Of a DNA stretch of 64,000 nt, positions 44,218-57,829 are shown one piece after another (the stretch's first letter is position 1; each line of letters starts with the position of its first letter). The DNA lies in contig JBOZIK010000001.1 of assembly GCA_051453625.1 (NCBI GenBank), forward strand, positions 132,050,035 through 132,114,034, written 5' to 3'. The DNA is from Welwitschia mirabilis. Its lineage: Eukaryota; Gnetophyta; Gnetopsida; Welwitschiales. The notes beneath the pieces are model-generated. The model saw only the letters and a list, made by a program, of their open reading frames with translations. It was not told where the DNA came from and did not search any database. The position numbers and the translations under genes are program-made.

Positions 44218-47200
44218 TGTCATATCCCATATTTTGTAAACCTTATTTACTTGAATATTAAGTATATTAAGCTTTTAGTTAAATAATTAATTATCCTTAT
44301 TTAATTTCCTTATTAAATAAGATGTCATTTTAAAATCATCCTTAGTTTGTAATCTTTATAATCTATCATGAAAATGATCAAAATTATTTTAAAAGGGTTT
44401 TATGAGAAAATCTATCCAAACATTTAAAATTAGATGATCCCATTATGTGAGAAATTAAAATAACATGATAAAATTAATAAATAGAAAATTTAAAGAATAC
44501 ATAATAATATATTTTGTATCCTATTTACTTATTTAAATTATTGGTAAATGTGATAGGTATACTATGATATGAATAAGTATTTTCTTGCTTGTGTTATGTT
44601 ATTGATAGGGTCCGTGCATTTTGAAATAAATGAGTATTTAAACTAGTACATGCATCCTTATCTAGAATAAAGAATGATAAATGAGTAGATTTACTCTACC
44701 ATGACTTTTATGTTCTTTAGATGCGTAAGGGCACTTGGTTCATAGAATACTCATTGCTTTATTCATTTGAATTGAAGAGTATATCTCATTATGCCACATG
44801 ATAATTTTGAGGTTTGTGCATTCATTCTTTCTATGCATATCTTAAATGAATTAGACTTACTTGTCAGTTTATGAAGGATTAAAAAGGGCTAGCATAAAGA
44901 ATGATGTATGTAAATAACCTTACTAATTAAATCAAGAGGATTACTCATCCTAGTTAGGTGCATGAGTCATAAATATAATCTTATTTTGTACTATAATATC
45001 ACTTATTACTCATCTCACTTATTAATGCTAAATCATGTGATTTTATTATCTTGAGCTATGTGCTATTGTTTATCTATATATAGAGATCTTAGAGCTAAGA
45101 AACTCTTAAGCTTGTATCTTCATTAATATTTAATTATGAAGGTCTTACTAATATTCCCAAGTAAGCTCTTTACTTATATTATCCATATGATTTCTTTTTT
45201 CATTGAAATAAAGTGATATTTTATTAATAAATTATTTACTACTTTTATGTAATTATGTTATAAAATATTATTCTCTCCCATTGGCTCCTACCAATATGTT
45301 ATAATGAGATATGAGAGGTCTCTTGTACTTGATAATGGAGGATTACTAATGGATGATTATGGCTAAGTAATTAGGGGATTTACTATTTAAAAAAATAGAA
45401 AACAAAAAATTGGATACCGATGTTTATTTTATTATTATATTTTTTATGTACTATGCATTAGAACCATCTTAATAGGGGCAAAGTCTAATCCTCAAAAATC
45501 TCTTTAAACCAATACTCTTCTATTGAAAATCTCAAGGCTCATAGTTAATAGCTCTCTTTAAATTGATTCGATTTTCTTTCTATAATAATTTTTATTTCTA
45601 AAATTGATTTTCCTTTTTATAAGTAATTAGTTAGTATATCCATTATTTTAATGCTCTAAGTTATTATTTAACTAGTTATAAAAACTTTATCATATTTTTA
45701 TTATGGTGAAAATTCATATCTTTTAATTACTAAGTATAAATTAGTGAAAAACTTTTCATAAATCTACAATTTTGTTATTAACATGAAAAATGTTATTTCT
45801 TATTATGGATAATTATCTTTTAAAAAATTATTTATTAAAATATATTAGAAAATAAATGCATAAAATAGTAAGCAAGTAATTTATATTTTTGTATCTATCT
45901 ATTAATACATTTATAAATTTGGGTATCCTAAGTTGTATAAAATTGAATAATATTTCTAACTGAAAGTTATGGTCATTTTAGTGTAGCATGATAGGACTAT
46001 AATTGTAGAAAATTTGATAGTTTTTATCCTTAAATGATGACATTATAAATATTATTTTTAGAATTATAAAATAGTTTAAGTTACAATCTAATAATCCTAT
46101 TATGTATTTAATTTCTAAAAAAAACTACCTTCATTCATTTATTGACTTTATAAATAATTAATCATTAAATTTTAATTATGATCTCTCGTTAGAGCTCAAA
46201 AATGTTATAATCAATGTTTAAAGTTATAGAAACATTATTACACAAAATTTTATAGAAAAATTAAATATATGTAAGATAAGTTTCTATCAGTAAATTTAAG
46301 TTAAATTACCTATAACTAGTATTTATCTGTAGAAATACCTCTTCTACCCTTTTTCTTTCACTCACTTTTGAAGGTGCATGCCCATAATAGTTTTCATCTT
46401 TGTAGTTTAAGTAACATAAATAGTCTCAGGCTTGTTAGTTATTTTTATTGACTTATAATATAGCCATATGAGATCTTAAATAAATAATTATATCTTAACA
46501 ATTATGCTTGAGCTATATGCTTTTTTTACCTCTTTGTTTGTACCGATCCATAGAGATTATCATATGTACATTGAAGAAATGTTTCTAGGACTTGGCATAG
46601 ATTTAGGTGTGTTTTAGTTTCTTTAAGTATATTATTAAGATTTTATGTGATACATTTTGAATATTTTTATTATTACTGAAACAAAAAAAGGAATATTTCC
46701 TTTATTTAGATAGAAAAGAAAAGAATATTTCCTTTATTCAGGTTTTTACTATTATAACATTAAACATAGAAATGTTCTTGTATGCTTGCTTTCTTTTTAT
46801 GATTGTTTCTATAAAATTGACTAAATAATGATTAGAATTATTATAACTAGGTAACTAATTTATTAAATATCTACATTAATTATAATTATTTACATGCATT
46901 TATGTGGTGTATTTATAGAACAAAATTAAATCAAAATAATTCTAATAATGTTCATTCCCACACTTGGATTTTATCATCAAGATGAGTTGCATTGTATTTT
47001 TTTAATAATACATTTCTAGAATTAGATTTAATCATTACTCTCTTGTCCTACCCATGTATGAATTTACTTCAACTTAATATCTTAAGCCTTTAGTATTTAT
47101 GAATCATGTTACACCATTTGAAGTTGTTTTAAGGAAGTGGAGGTCATTTATAAGCATGCATTTGTCTCGTGTACTATTTATCACCTATATTGGGAGTATG

Positions 47201-47690
47201 TTAAGGTGAAGTGAAAGCCTATGAAGTTGAGTCTAGCTATGTTTGCATAGTTTAAAACATGAAGTAGAATCAACTTATGTTTAAATGATGGGTAGATATC
47301 GAGTTGGAATGCCATTAATTTGAGTTGCAACCTCATGTTATACTAGTTAGGTATTATCTTTAAAATTTATTCATGTATGTTGATAACAAGTTTACATCTC
47401 TTCAACTATAAATGAAATATATATGTAATAAAAAACTTGAAAAAAATATAGGACACAAACTTATAACATTACTATTATGTATAAACTAAAATAACCTAGA
47501 AATTAACTATAGCTAAATATATAATATTAATATGATGTGTCTTTCTTAGAATATAGAAATTCTAGTAAAGGAGTAAGTAGAATTTAGTTCTAGATTTGAT
47601 TGTGTCTATTAGGTAAAAATATTAAATAATAAAGGAAGAGGGAAAAAACATATATAGTGCTTAATTAGGGTAAGAGTAAAGAGGGCGTCA
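44218..47690 (+). repeat. Chromovirus LTR A (complete, about 3.5 kb)
   Basis: It starts TGTCATATCCCATA, the same as LTR C at 61225, and ends GGGCGTCA just before a tRNA-iMet primer site. It aligns with LTR B (48097-51240) and LTR C over long blocks, for example ATGATAAATGAGTAGATTTA and ATGTTATAATCAATGTTTAA. Compared with B and C, LTR A lacks about 130 bases after the TATA box. A likely TATA box is TATATATAG at 45075-45083. Confidence 0.87.
45075..45083 (+). promoter_or_regulatory. TATA box of LTR A
   Basis: TATATATAG in the context TTTATCTATATATAGAGATC is conserved at 48493 in LTR B and, changed to CTATATGTATAG, near 61983 in LTR C. Confidence 0.55.
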
Positions 47691-47694
47691 TAAA

Positions 47695-47711
47695 TTGATA
47701 TCAGAGCTCTA
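47695..47711 (+). promoter_or_regulatory. Primer-binding site after LTR A, tRNA-iMet type
   Basis: Four bases after the LTR end comes TTGATATCAGAGCTCTA, close to the tRNA-iMet primer site TGGTATCAGAGC used by many plant chromoviruses. Confidence 0.85.
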
Positions 47712-47996
47712 GGTTAAGTTAGATAATACTTGTGATAAGAACTTATAAATTTATAAGAATATAAATCCAATTACAATTTTACTAATCTTTTTTCTTAATA
47801 ATTATAAAGTTACTAGTAATTATAACAACCTTAATTCCTTATATTCATAATAACCTTAGACTATGAGTAAAATTAATTATATCCTTGATAATACTAGATT
47901 CCAAAATAACTTTAACTTCTAGATAAGCATGAATTTAATCATATATTTTAATACTCATAAATTATATTACACCTATAATTTTTCTACTATTTAAAT
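47712..47996 (+). other. Leader after LTR A, cut by gap
   Basis: This noncoding sequence aligns with 51266-51560 after LTR B (for example ATAAGAATATAAATCCAATT and CTTGATAATACTAGATTCCA). It is the element leader and ends at the Ns. Confidence 0.75.
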
Positions 47997-48096
47997 NNNN
48001 NNNNNNNNNNNNNNNNNNNNNNNNNNNNNNNNNNNNNNNNNNNNNNNNNNNNNNNNNNNNNNNNNNNNNNNNNNNNNNNNNNNNNNNNNNNNNNNN
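47997..48096. other. Assembly gap (100 N)
   Basis: The 100-N placeholder separates leader A from LTR B. The beginning of LTR B is missing. Confidence 0.98.
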
Positions 48097-51000
48097 AATG
48101 ATAAATGAGTAGATTTACTCTACCATGACTTTTATGTTCTTAAGATGTGTAAAGGCACTTGGTTCATAGCATAATTATATCTTTATTCATTATAATTGAA
48201 GAGTATATCTTATTATGCCACATCTTAATTTTGGGATTTATATACTTATTCTTATGATGCATGTCTTAAATGAATAAAACTTACTTATAAGTTTATGAAG
48301 GATTAAAAATTAGCTAACATGAAGAAATGGTGCATGTAGTTAACCTTGCTAATTAAATCAAGAAGATTACTCACTCTAGTTAGATGTATGAGTTATAAAT
48401 ATGATCTATTTTATTACTCCAATGTCACTTATTACTCATCCTACTTATCCATGCTAAATCATGTAATCTTGAGCTACGTGCCTTTGTTTATCTATATATA
48501 TACAGATCCTTTCCTCTTTTGTAAAGAGGAGGTACTTTCCTTTTGTTTCATACAAGTGCATTTCTTCTTTCCTTTCTCTTTCTTTTTTAATTTCTTTCAT
48601 TATCTTGCTTGTGGAGCTTGAAACTTAAAAGCTTAGAGCTAATAAACTCTTAGGATTAGATCTTCATTAATCTTCAACCATCAATATTTACTAATCTTTC
48701 TGAGTAAGATCTTTACTCTTATTACTCCTATGGTTTCTTTTTATATTAGAATGATGTAATATTTTATTAGAAAATTATTTATGACTTTTAGATAAATTAT
48801 GTTATGAAATATTATTTACTCCCATTAACTCCCATCAAGACGTTATAGTGAAATATGAGGGGTCTCTTGTGATTGGTGTGATGAAGAATTACTAATGTAT
48901 GATTATAGCCAAGTAACTAGGGTGTTCACTATTTTCAAAAAAAATAAAAAATAAAAAAGAAATTGGAGTGCCCATATTATTTTAATATTATATTTTTATC
49001 TATTATGCATTAGGATCATCTTATATGGGGCAAAGTATAATCCTCAAAAATCTCTTTAGGCTAGTACTCTTTTATAGATATTCCAAGGCTTATAGTAAAT
49101 GGTTCTTTTTGAATTGATTTGATTTTATTTTTTATAATGATTTGAATTAGTAACTTAGTTAACATATTCTATAAGTAATTGGTTAGTATATTCATTATTT
49201 TACTAATCTAAGTTATTGCTCAAGTAGTTGTAGAGGCTTTGTTATATTTTATTATTGCAAAAATTAAATTTCCAGAATAGAGGCATAGGATAAAGACATC
49301 ATAAATTAGTAAATTTTTTTTTTGTAAGTCCAGAATGGTGTTATTAACATGAAAATGTAAAAATAGTAACTTTTCAAATGGGTAATTATTTTTTAAAAAA
49401 TATTTATTAAAATACATTAGAAATAAATGTAGAAAATAGTAAGCAAGTAATTTATGTTCCTGAATCTATCTATTAACTTGTCTACAAACTTGAGCATCCT
49501 AAGTTGTAGAAAATTGAATAATATTTCTAAATCATCTTAAATCATTTAAAAACTCAAAGTATTTTAAAGTTATGATCATTTTAGTGTAATGTATTAGGAT
49601 TGTAATTTTAAAAAATTTGACCATTTTTAGCCTTAAATCATAATATTAGAAATAATATTTTTAGAATTCCAAGATAGTTTAAACTAGGTTCTAAGAATCT
49701 TATTATGTATCTAGTTTCTGAGAAACATACTATTATAATTTATTTTTTGCTTCATAACTACTTATTAATTTTTAACTATGATATCTCCTTAGAGTTCAAA
49801 AATGTTATAATCAATGTTTAAAATTATATAAAAATTATTACAAAATTTTATGGGGAAATTAAGTATATAAAATATATTTCAATTATTAAATTTAAGTTAA
49901 TTACCTATAAGTGATATTTATTTGTAGAAATACCTCTTTTATCCTTTTTCTTTAGCTTACTTTAAATGTGCATGCTTATCAGAGTTTTCACCTTTGTAGT
50001 TTAAGAAACATAGCTAGTTTCAAGCTTGTTATTTATTTGCTTTGACTTATAATATAGTCATTGAAATCTTGGATAGGTATTTATATCTTAATAATTATGC
50101 TTGAGCTATACTTTCTTTTGTTTACCTTCTTTGCACTAGTTCATGGAGATCGTCATATGAGCATGTAAGAATGTTTCTAGGATTGGAATAGCTCCAAGTA
50201 TGTTTTAGTTTCATAAGTATATTATTAAGATGTTAGTTAATGCATTTAAATATTTTTATTGTTATTGAAATAAAAAGAAAATAATATTTCCTTTATCTAA
50301 GCTTTTATTATTATAACCTTGAAAATAAAAGTTTCTTGTATGTTTGCTTTATTTTTATGGTTGTTTTTATAAAATAAATCAAATGATAATTAGAATTATT
50401 ATAACTAAGTAAATAATCCATTTAATATACGCATTAGTTAGAATTATTTGTATGCATTTATATGGTATATTTATTGAATAGGACCAAATGAAGATAATTC
50501 TAAGAATGTTCATTCCCACACTTGAATTTCATCATCAAGGTGGATTGCATTACATTTTTTTACATAATACCCTTTTGAAAGTGGATTTGATCATCACTCT
50601 CTTATTCTACCCATGTATGAACTTACTCTGACTTAATATCTTAAGCCCTTAGTGTCAATGGATCATGTTGCATCATCCAGAGATGTTTCAAGGAAGCAGG
50701 GATTATTTGTAAGCATGTATTCACCTCATGTACCACCTATCACCTGTATTAGGGGTATATCAAGATGAAGGAGAAGCCTATAGAGTTGAGCCTAGCCATG
50801 TTTGTATAGTTTAAAACCTGAATTATAACCAACTCATATCCGAAGGATGACCAGATAATGAGTTGAAATGCAATTAATTAAAGTTGCAGTCTCTATTATC
50901 TTAGTTAAGTATTATCCTTAAAATTTATCCATGTATGTTGATAAAATGTTTACATCTTCTTAACTATTCATAACATATCTTTTATGTGATGTAAATCTAA

Positions 51001-51240
51001 GAGGAAATGGAGGACACAAGATTATAACATCGCTATTGTTTGTAAACCAACATAATTTAGAAATTGATTATAGGTAAATATATAATATTAATATGATTTA
51101 TCTTTCTTAGAATATAGAAATTCTAATAAAGGATTAAGGAGAATGTCTTAGGTTCTGCTATGGCAATTAGGTAATATTATCAAAAAAGACAAAAGAGAAA
51201 AAAATAGTGATTAATTAGGATAAGAGAAGAGAAGGTGTCA
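48097..51240 (+). repeat. Chromovirus LTR B (5' end lost in gap)
   Basis: It begins at a point equal to about 44667 in LTR A and runs to GAAGGTGTCA at 51240. Substitutions against LTR A are clearly visible in every line, so it is not a recent or allelic copy. It keeps the pyrimidine-rich segment after the TATA box (48500-48600) that LTR A has lost. Open frames inside it (48346-48621, 49220-49417) are chance. Confidence 0.87.
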
Positions 51241-51244
51241 TAAA

Positions 51245-51265
51245 TTGGTATTAGAGCTTTAGGTT
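51245..51265 (+). promoter_or_regulatory. Primer-binding site after LTR B, tRNA-iMet type
   Basis: It reads TTGGTATTAGAGCTTTAGGTT, four bases after the LTR end. It differs from TGGTATCAGAGC by a single C-to-T. Confidence 0.9.
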
Positions 51266-51894
51266 AACTTAAATAATACTTATGTTAATTAATTATAAAT
51301 TTATAAGAATATAAATCCAATTATATTTTTAACAACCTTTCTCCTTAATAATTATAAAGTTAGTTGTAACCATAATAGCCTTAATTATTAATAGCTATAA
51401 AGTTGGTGATATCCCTAATAATCTTAAACCATGAGTAAAATCAAATTTATCCTTGATAATACTAGATTCCAAGAAAGCTTTAACTCTTAAATAATCATGA
51501 ATTTAATCATATCTTCTAATAGTCATGAATTATATTATCCTTATAATTTTCCTACTCTCTAAATATATACCAAATTACATTTATGTTAATTCCAATAAAT
51601 ATAATGATTACACTAATCATAATCTTAGTACCTTAATAATCTTAGAAGTTGATTATATTTGTGATAGTTCTAAAGTATTCACAAGGTTAATTGTAATCCC
51701 AACCCCCTAGATGATTATCATGCTAATCATATTTATGATAATTCTAAATCTACAAACAAACCAAGAAGGATGATGAATTTAAGTCATTATATACTTTATT
51801 ACCTTATAGCTATAAATGATTATCATTTAGAAGAATTCCAATTATCTTAAGAATTTAGCACAAGGACCTTATATGATTTCTTAATATCAGATCC
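51266..51894 (+). other. Leader after LTR B
   Basis: Noncoding; the first half aligns with the leader after LTR A. The frame at 51525-51710 is chance. It ends where similarity to the family-2 LTR begins. Confidence 0.7.
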
Positions 51895-53640
51895 ATATTT
51901 TTACTTTTCTTATAAAATTTTCAAAGATTATGTTTAATGAAATATTTAGAAAAGATTGAATTATTTTAAAACCTTCAATTGACATAAATATTATGTTCTT
52001 GAGATGCTATCATATTAAATTGTAAGTTTAAGTACCTTTTGATTGGAATATTGCATATAAAATTCAAATGTTCTTGTGGTGGTAATGATTTCTTTTATTT
52101 ACTTATGCACTTATTAGAAATTATGCTTAATTAAATGCATATTTTGAAGGCTTGTTATTTATCTTTTCCCTCATTATTATAATTAAATGTGAAGCATTAC
52201 TTTTCATATTATTAAAGCACCTGGTCACTAGGCAATACTTTATGAGACATTATGTAACCCCTCTTAATTGTTGCCTCATGTTGTATCCTTTCATATTCTT
52301 GAGTCTTGTCATCTTATACATGTTATATCACTTTAAATAGAGTCCTTCCTTCCATAAGTCTAGTTTATTTTTCAAAACAATCTTGCCTTTAAATCTTGAA
52401 GCTTAGGAGGTCTTGCAGATCTGAAAACTTAGAAGGTCTTTGAATAGCGAACATATATGGGTATGGTTCTATACTTTTATGCTTCTTTATTGATCCTTTC
52501 TTATGCATCCCATTATTGAGATTGTCATGTTTATATTCATGTAAGTCGAATGTTATATCATATGATGATTAATAAGATGAATTTTGTTTTGATACATGTC
52601 TTATCTCCATTTATCCTTTTGCTTGATATTTTAACATTATCTATTCTTGGTATGAGATGATAGCTCATGATTAATCCTTATCATATTTATCTTTTCATCA
52701 TGCTATTAAAAGCTATGTTTTTGAGTTAATATCTTGTGGCCAAAACTTATCTTAGTTTCTTGACGTCGTTATGTTTGAACTTATGGTTATGGATTTCCAC
52801 AGATTGCCAAATAAGACTGTGGGCTTCACAGATCACTAAATGAGGTAGTGAAGTGAGAATCCCACAGATCGCCGAATGAGGTAATAGAAATATTAGATTT
52901 ACCATGGATCACCGAATGAGGCAGTGGGCTTTAAAGATCACTAAATGAGTAGTGAATTTAAATATTATATGAGAATCATAGATTTCCAAATGAGGTAGTG
53001 GAATTTACAGATCACCGAACGAGGCAGTGAAGTGATTGAGATATTTTATTATATATAATATTCTCGTTCATAACCATAAGATTGGTGTCTGTATTATATT
53101 TTATTTCTCTTAAAGTATTTATTTGTCTTTCTTGTTTTAACTCTTGAAATTCCTTACTAAATTACCTCTTCTTGCCTGGATGATACTGGGGGCTATGAGA
53201 TTTTCAAAGTTATCATTCCATACTTTTGTGTGATAGGTAAAAATTCTAGAGTAAATGCTAAAGTGGGCATATGGATGTGGAGGGTCTTTGATCCAGTGTT
53301 TATGAAAAATCTTGCTGAATAGTTGAGATTCTTATTTATTACAATACTTAATGTCATATGCCTGAGTTTCATGAGAATGCAATATGTATTTATGCTCAAT
53401 GCTCTTTAGTTGTGATGAGAGATAAACACCATTATGTTATATGTATGATCTAAATTTTATGAAGTCTACTTTGAGGATTTATACTATATTGAATAATGGA
53501 TATTTTCCTTGAAGATTCTTACAATGAAACATGAAAATTTGAGTACATTTTCTTTATGCATTTATTGAGGAACTCTGTTCGGAATCTCAAAGCTTTGGTT
53601 GTGTATGATACCTTGAAAATGCATGGAATGGTAATTTGAA
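51895..53640 (+). repeat. Family-2 LTR-like block, copy 2
   Basis: It aligns with copy 1 from about 20250 to about 22330: TTATGTTTAATGAAATATTT, GTTCTTGTGGTGGTAATGAT, GTGAAGCATTA, the tandem array, and TTCTTGCCTGGATGAT followed by CTATGAGATTTTCAAAG. The right part of the LTR is not clearly alignable after about 53640. No ORF in it is credible. Confidence 0.65.
52798..53033 (+). repeat. Tandem repeat array inside family-2 LTR, copy 2
   Basis: About eight imperfect units such as CAGATCGCCGAATGAGGTA and CAGATCACCGAACGAGGCA share the order and linkers seen at 21531-21812. It is preceded by the same CTTATGGTTATGGATTT. Confidence 0.85.
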
Positions 53641-54324
53641 ATATCTTTCCTTGAAATATCTTTTTTCTTATTAAAAATGCGTGAAGCTAAAAATTTATTT
53701 TATGCATTAGTTACCAAATTTTCTTGAAAACGTATAGTCTATTTGTGAGTGTTAAATATTGGTATCATGTCTTGATTGTAGTAATAATATGTATTTAATA
53801 TTATTGATTTAACAAGTAAGAGACATGAGTTTCCCTCCTATCATTTAATTATTTTTGCATTAAATAAATCTATTAAGGAGTGTTAGTAATTAATTAAGCA
53901 CTAACTTAATTGAATAAGTTTTAGAGAGCATTAAAAATTATTTAATAAATGTTATAAATAAATATGCTGAGGGGCATTAATTTGAGGGACAATTCATTTT
54001 AGGCAAAAATTACTGCAGCTATCTCTTGAAATCTTTAGTCTGAATGTGAAATTAATCTTCATTTATTTATAATAAATTTTTAAGAAAAAGGGCATCTAAT
54101 TCTCTCCTACTTCTTAAATTCTATCATAAATAGGCTTGATGAGAGACGATAATAAATGTTAAAAATTATTAAAATTTTATAGGTAAAGAGTATTAGTAAC
54201 TAATTAAATATTATCATAATTATATATGAAGAGAAATCTTAATTATTTCAATATTATTAGAGTTTCTTGGGAGAACATTCGAGTCAAGTAAATTAAATAA
54301 AGACTTATTTGAAAAATAGTCTAG

Positions 54325-54400
54325 CAAGCCCGTCGAGAATCAAACCGCTAGCCTATCACTCAGCGCCAATGATCATTACAATTAAACCATTAGCCATTTT
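54325..54400 (-). repeat. tRNA-derived sequence, possible SINE head
   Basis: The minus strand has an A-box-like TGGCTAATGG (54387-54396) and, 50 bases on, a B-box-like GGTTTGATTCTC (54335-54346; consensus GGTTCGANTCC with one C-to-T), followed by GACGGGCTT. This is the internal promoter layout of a tRNA or a tRNA-derived SINE. The segment stands out by its higher GC content. A full cloverleaf was not folded and no SINE tail was defined. Confidence 0.5.
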
Positions 54401-55511
54401 CTGATAATAGGCCATTTTACCCAAAGATCACATCTATTCATTATAGTTTATTCATGACCATTCGTTAGTTGAGCGAGTGTTTTCTACATGTGGAAGAGAA
54501 ACAACTGTGAGTAAAATGCACTTGCATAGTGAAGGCTAACACTGTGTCCTGCCTTTCATCCAAATTTGTAATGCTAATAGCTTAATATATGTGATAATCT
54601 CTAAAATTAAATGGATAATTAAGATATCAAATTGTACGTAAAACATTTTAATTACAGGCAAAATGTTTTAGAATGTAGGCAAATGTTTCAGATCTTGAGA
54701 CAGCTAGAATGAAGTATTCCTACAAATCAAATACAATGGATTGAAATTGATCAAATGAAGGAAATTTAGGCAAATAAATGAGGTGTTAATTAGGAGTGTA
54801 GAAAAATAAAAATGACTCTATAGTTCTTGAATCCAAGTGCATTCATAAAACCATAACACTTTTCATTCTTAAATTTACCCTTTTCTCTCTCTTTGTAAAA
54901 TGGTTTCATCTAATTGAAAGTAAGGCTCTAAACAACATTACATCTCTTATTTCTTCCTTGATTCTCTTACTTTTAATCCTTTTTTACCTCTTTACCTTTC
55001 ATTTTTCATGCCCCCTTTTAGTGCTATTCTGTGTTTTCTAATGTTTATTTATTAGAATTAATATTTTGTTATGTTCCTTCACTTTTCCTTTATTTTCATC
55101 CATGCAACCAATAGTATTTATCTCCAAGCACCAGTATGATGTCTTCTAAAGTTGCATCTCTTTCCAAATGCTAGCAATCCTTTGATCCATGTTTCCTATT
55201 AGATCACGTTACATTCCTCTGATATCTCACATTACATTCCTTTTTTTAGATCTCGTTCTACAATCGTATTTCATTAAGACATTCCATGTTTCTCTTTTTC
55301 TCTTGGATGTTTATACAATGTTACTTACAAGAAATAATTATTTTCTTTGATCAATCAACTCCATACTTCTGTTCACAGTGTTTCTCACTTGTGTTTCCAA
55401 TTGATGCATCTACTACACTTGTTAAATTTGTATTTTCTAAACATTTTTTTTTATAAGTATAGTTACAGTTCCTTCCTTATCATTGTTTCTAAATCAAAGG
55501 TTCTTCAAATA

Positions 55512-55580
55512 AGTTAGATAGTGTAATTGGTCAAGAGGCAATCTTCCTAAAGGGTGGTCCTAGGTTCAACTCCCTAAAAA
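55512..55580 (+). repeat. tRNA-derived sequence, probable SINE head
   Basis: TAGTGTAATTGG (55519-55530) fits an A box, and GGTTCAACTCC (55563-55573) is an exact match to the B-box consensus GGTTCRANTCC, 44 bases away as in tRNA genes. AAGAGGC follows the A box. The acceptor arm does not close convincingly, so a tRNA-derived SINE is more likely than a working tRNA gene. The 3' body and tail are not defined. Confidence 0.6.
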
Positions 55581-56254
55581 GATGCAAAGGTCATTATTTT
55601 TGAAATAAAATATTTTTGTGATTCATATAGCCCTTGACTACCAACTAATTCAACATCAATCTATAATTAAGTTAGTTATGATTATAAGGATGGTATTAGT
55701 TAAAAGTTGGGATCCAATTGCTTATAATATTATAGCTTGGATCTTCCTTTAACTTATCTTAAAAAAGAAAACACTGCCTAATAAAATACTATCTTCCTTA
55801 ATCTCCTTACTCTTACGAGTGTATACATAAGTATCATATGAAATTGATTTAGTTAAATATAAATTATCCATATAAATATATATGTACTTTAACCTTAATA
55901 TAATTAAATATATGAGTAATTTATTTAGTCTTATGGTTGAGCATTATGTTTTAGTTTTAGCTTAAAGTAAATGTCAATGTCAACCCTCCTTCTTATCATA
56001 TCATTTCTTTAACCATTTGATCTGTGATACTCTGCTCATTATTTAGTAGATTGCATTTTTAATATGAATGTATTAGAATATGTATGAAATGTGACCTAGT
56101 GCACTTTAGTTATATTGGGTAATGTCCTCCTCCTTGGTTCTTATTTCTCCAATTATTAAGATAATCTTAAGTCTTATTTCTACATAAGATTTCAATTAGA
56201 AAAAAATAAGACTTGCTTTATTTTCAACTATACAAATTTTTTTAGGGTGTTACA

Positions 56255-56880
56255 TTTATTTATCAGAGTATCAGAGTGAGTTTTAAAGCTTTCAACATTA
56301 GAAATTTAGGGGTTTACACTTAAAGAGCTTAACTTTTGCAAAAAGTATAAATACATATTTAATACCTTATAAATAGGTACTCTTAAAAATAAACAAATCT
56401 CTAACTAATCTATTCATTCTAAATTATATGGTTACATAACTTTATAGTAAAAGCCCATATTCATAACTTGTAAATCTTATCTATTAAAAATAAAGAAAGG
56501 AGATAAACTTGAGTATGTACTTTAAGATATAAATAAGGATTCATCACATCATAATAATCATATCATTTCTAAGGTTATAAAAATATTTCTAACTTTAACC
56601 TTTAATAACATCTATCCTATTTCCAAATATTTTCTCATCAAAATTTTCCCTTCTTTTAGATGCCTCATCATTCTCATTTAAACCTTAAAGCTAGGTCATT
56701 TGTATCAAGTAATCAAAACTAAGAGAATTCATAAGAGAATCAACAATCTAATAATAAAAATTAACCCCCATTCAACCTTAATCTAAAAGCATTGATGAAT
56801 ACCTTTATGTAGCTCCTATCACAAATAGTAAATCAAAGTCAAAACTGATAAGTAAACAATAGTATCAATTAACATAAAAA
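56255..56880 (+). other. Primer-site unit and leader before the chromovirus gag
   Basis: TTTATCAGAGTATCAGAG (about 56259-56276) resembles a tRNA-iMet primer site and is followed by GTTTTAAAGCTTTCAACATTAG and GGGGTTTACAC, the same unit as in 22916-23245. The rest is noncoding AT-rich sequence up to the gag relic. It is the right length for a leader. Confidence 0.5.
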
Positions 56881-56887
56881 AGTGGGT

Positions 56888-57760
56888 ATGAGAAAATTAA
56901 TTCAAAGGTTTATTAAGATAAATCCATCAAATTTTATTGGATGTTTATATCCTTTTAAAATAGAATCATGGATAAGTGTTGTTGAAAATGTTATAAGTAC
57001 CTTAGGATGTGATGAATATGAAAAGGCTTCCTTAACTACTCATATGTTATAAGGAGAAGCTAATCTATGATGGAAAACTAAAATGACCAAGTTAGGAGAT
57101 CTAGAAATTTCATGGAGAAAATTTGAGAATATATTTAAGAAAAGGTATATCACCAAGTTCTATATTCACCAAAAGATTACATAATTCTACAATATAAGAC
57201 AAGCCCATAATGTGAACATAGGATTTCATGAGTGAAAATTTGTAGAATTATTAAGATATGTGTTACATATGCATCTAGATGAAGAAGATAAAGCAAATCT
57301 TTTATTGATAGTCTTCTCCCTTATATTGCTACCAAAATATCCATGTTTCAATTTAAGTGTCTAGCAGAGGCTATAGAAAAGACAAAGATAGCATAATAAA
57401 ACTGGTGGAGACAACAAGAAATTAAGAAAAGAATTCCTCCATGGGGGCATATCCTTAAGGAAAATCGATCACAAATGTCTTATTAACATAAAAATTGGAA
57501 CTTTAGTAAAAATAATGTTAGTAGTAGAAATAGCAAAAACAAGAATTTTAATCAATCAAAGTTGAACCTATTCAAAAGAAACTAGAATGTTTCTAGTTAA
57601 ATCTATGCAAGTAATCAACCTTAGATATCCAACTTCCAGAAAACTCCTAGTAAGTATCAGTACTAGAACCAATATAATGGATATCATTGCTATTATTATA
57701 AGGGAAATCATAATATAAAAGAATGTTCATTATAATATAAGTACCTTTCTATATAATAAC
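56888..57760 (+). pseudogene. E4 chromovirus gag
   Basis: The plus strand reads RKLIQRFIKINPSNFIGCLY, WISVVENVISTLGCDEYEKA, GEANLxWKTKMTKLGDLEIS, WRKFENIFKKRY and FVELLRYVLHMHLDEEDKAN. This is the Ty3/gypsy Gag (Retrotrans_gag) pattern P..F.G..DP..A..WL....IF..L.C...EK...A...L.G.A..WW...........W..F...F..KY. A decayed zinc knuckle CYYYKGNHNIKEC lies at 57688-57726 with the second Cys changed and one residue missing. It is directly upstream of protease. Stops interrupt it. Gag forms the particle and binds RNA. Confidence 0.82.
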
Positions 57761-57829
57761 TAAAAAAGCCTTAAGGATTAAAAAATGTTTCTCAATTAAT
57801 AGGATGTTAAGTAGCAGTGGATAATCAAG

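Larger units (their letters stand above)
53641..56254. other. Unclassified insert-rich stretch ending in an LTR-like terminus
   Basis: AT-rich sequence containing two tRNA-like segments (54325-54400 and 55512-55580). The right end, TTTTAGGGTGTTACA (to 56254), resembles the family-2 LTR end GGTGGGTGTTATA and is followed by a primer-site-like sequence. It may be the rest of LTR copy 2 disrupted by SINE insertions, but the alignment is not continuous. Confidence 0.45.

Noticed and set aside
55512-55580. Functional tRNA gene
   Set aside because: A and B boxes are good, but I could not close a convincing acceptor stem or identify an anticodon arm, so a SINE head is preferred.
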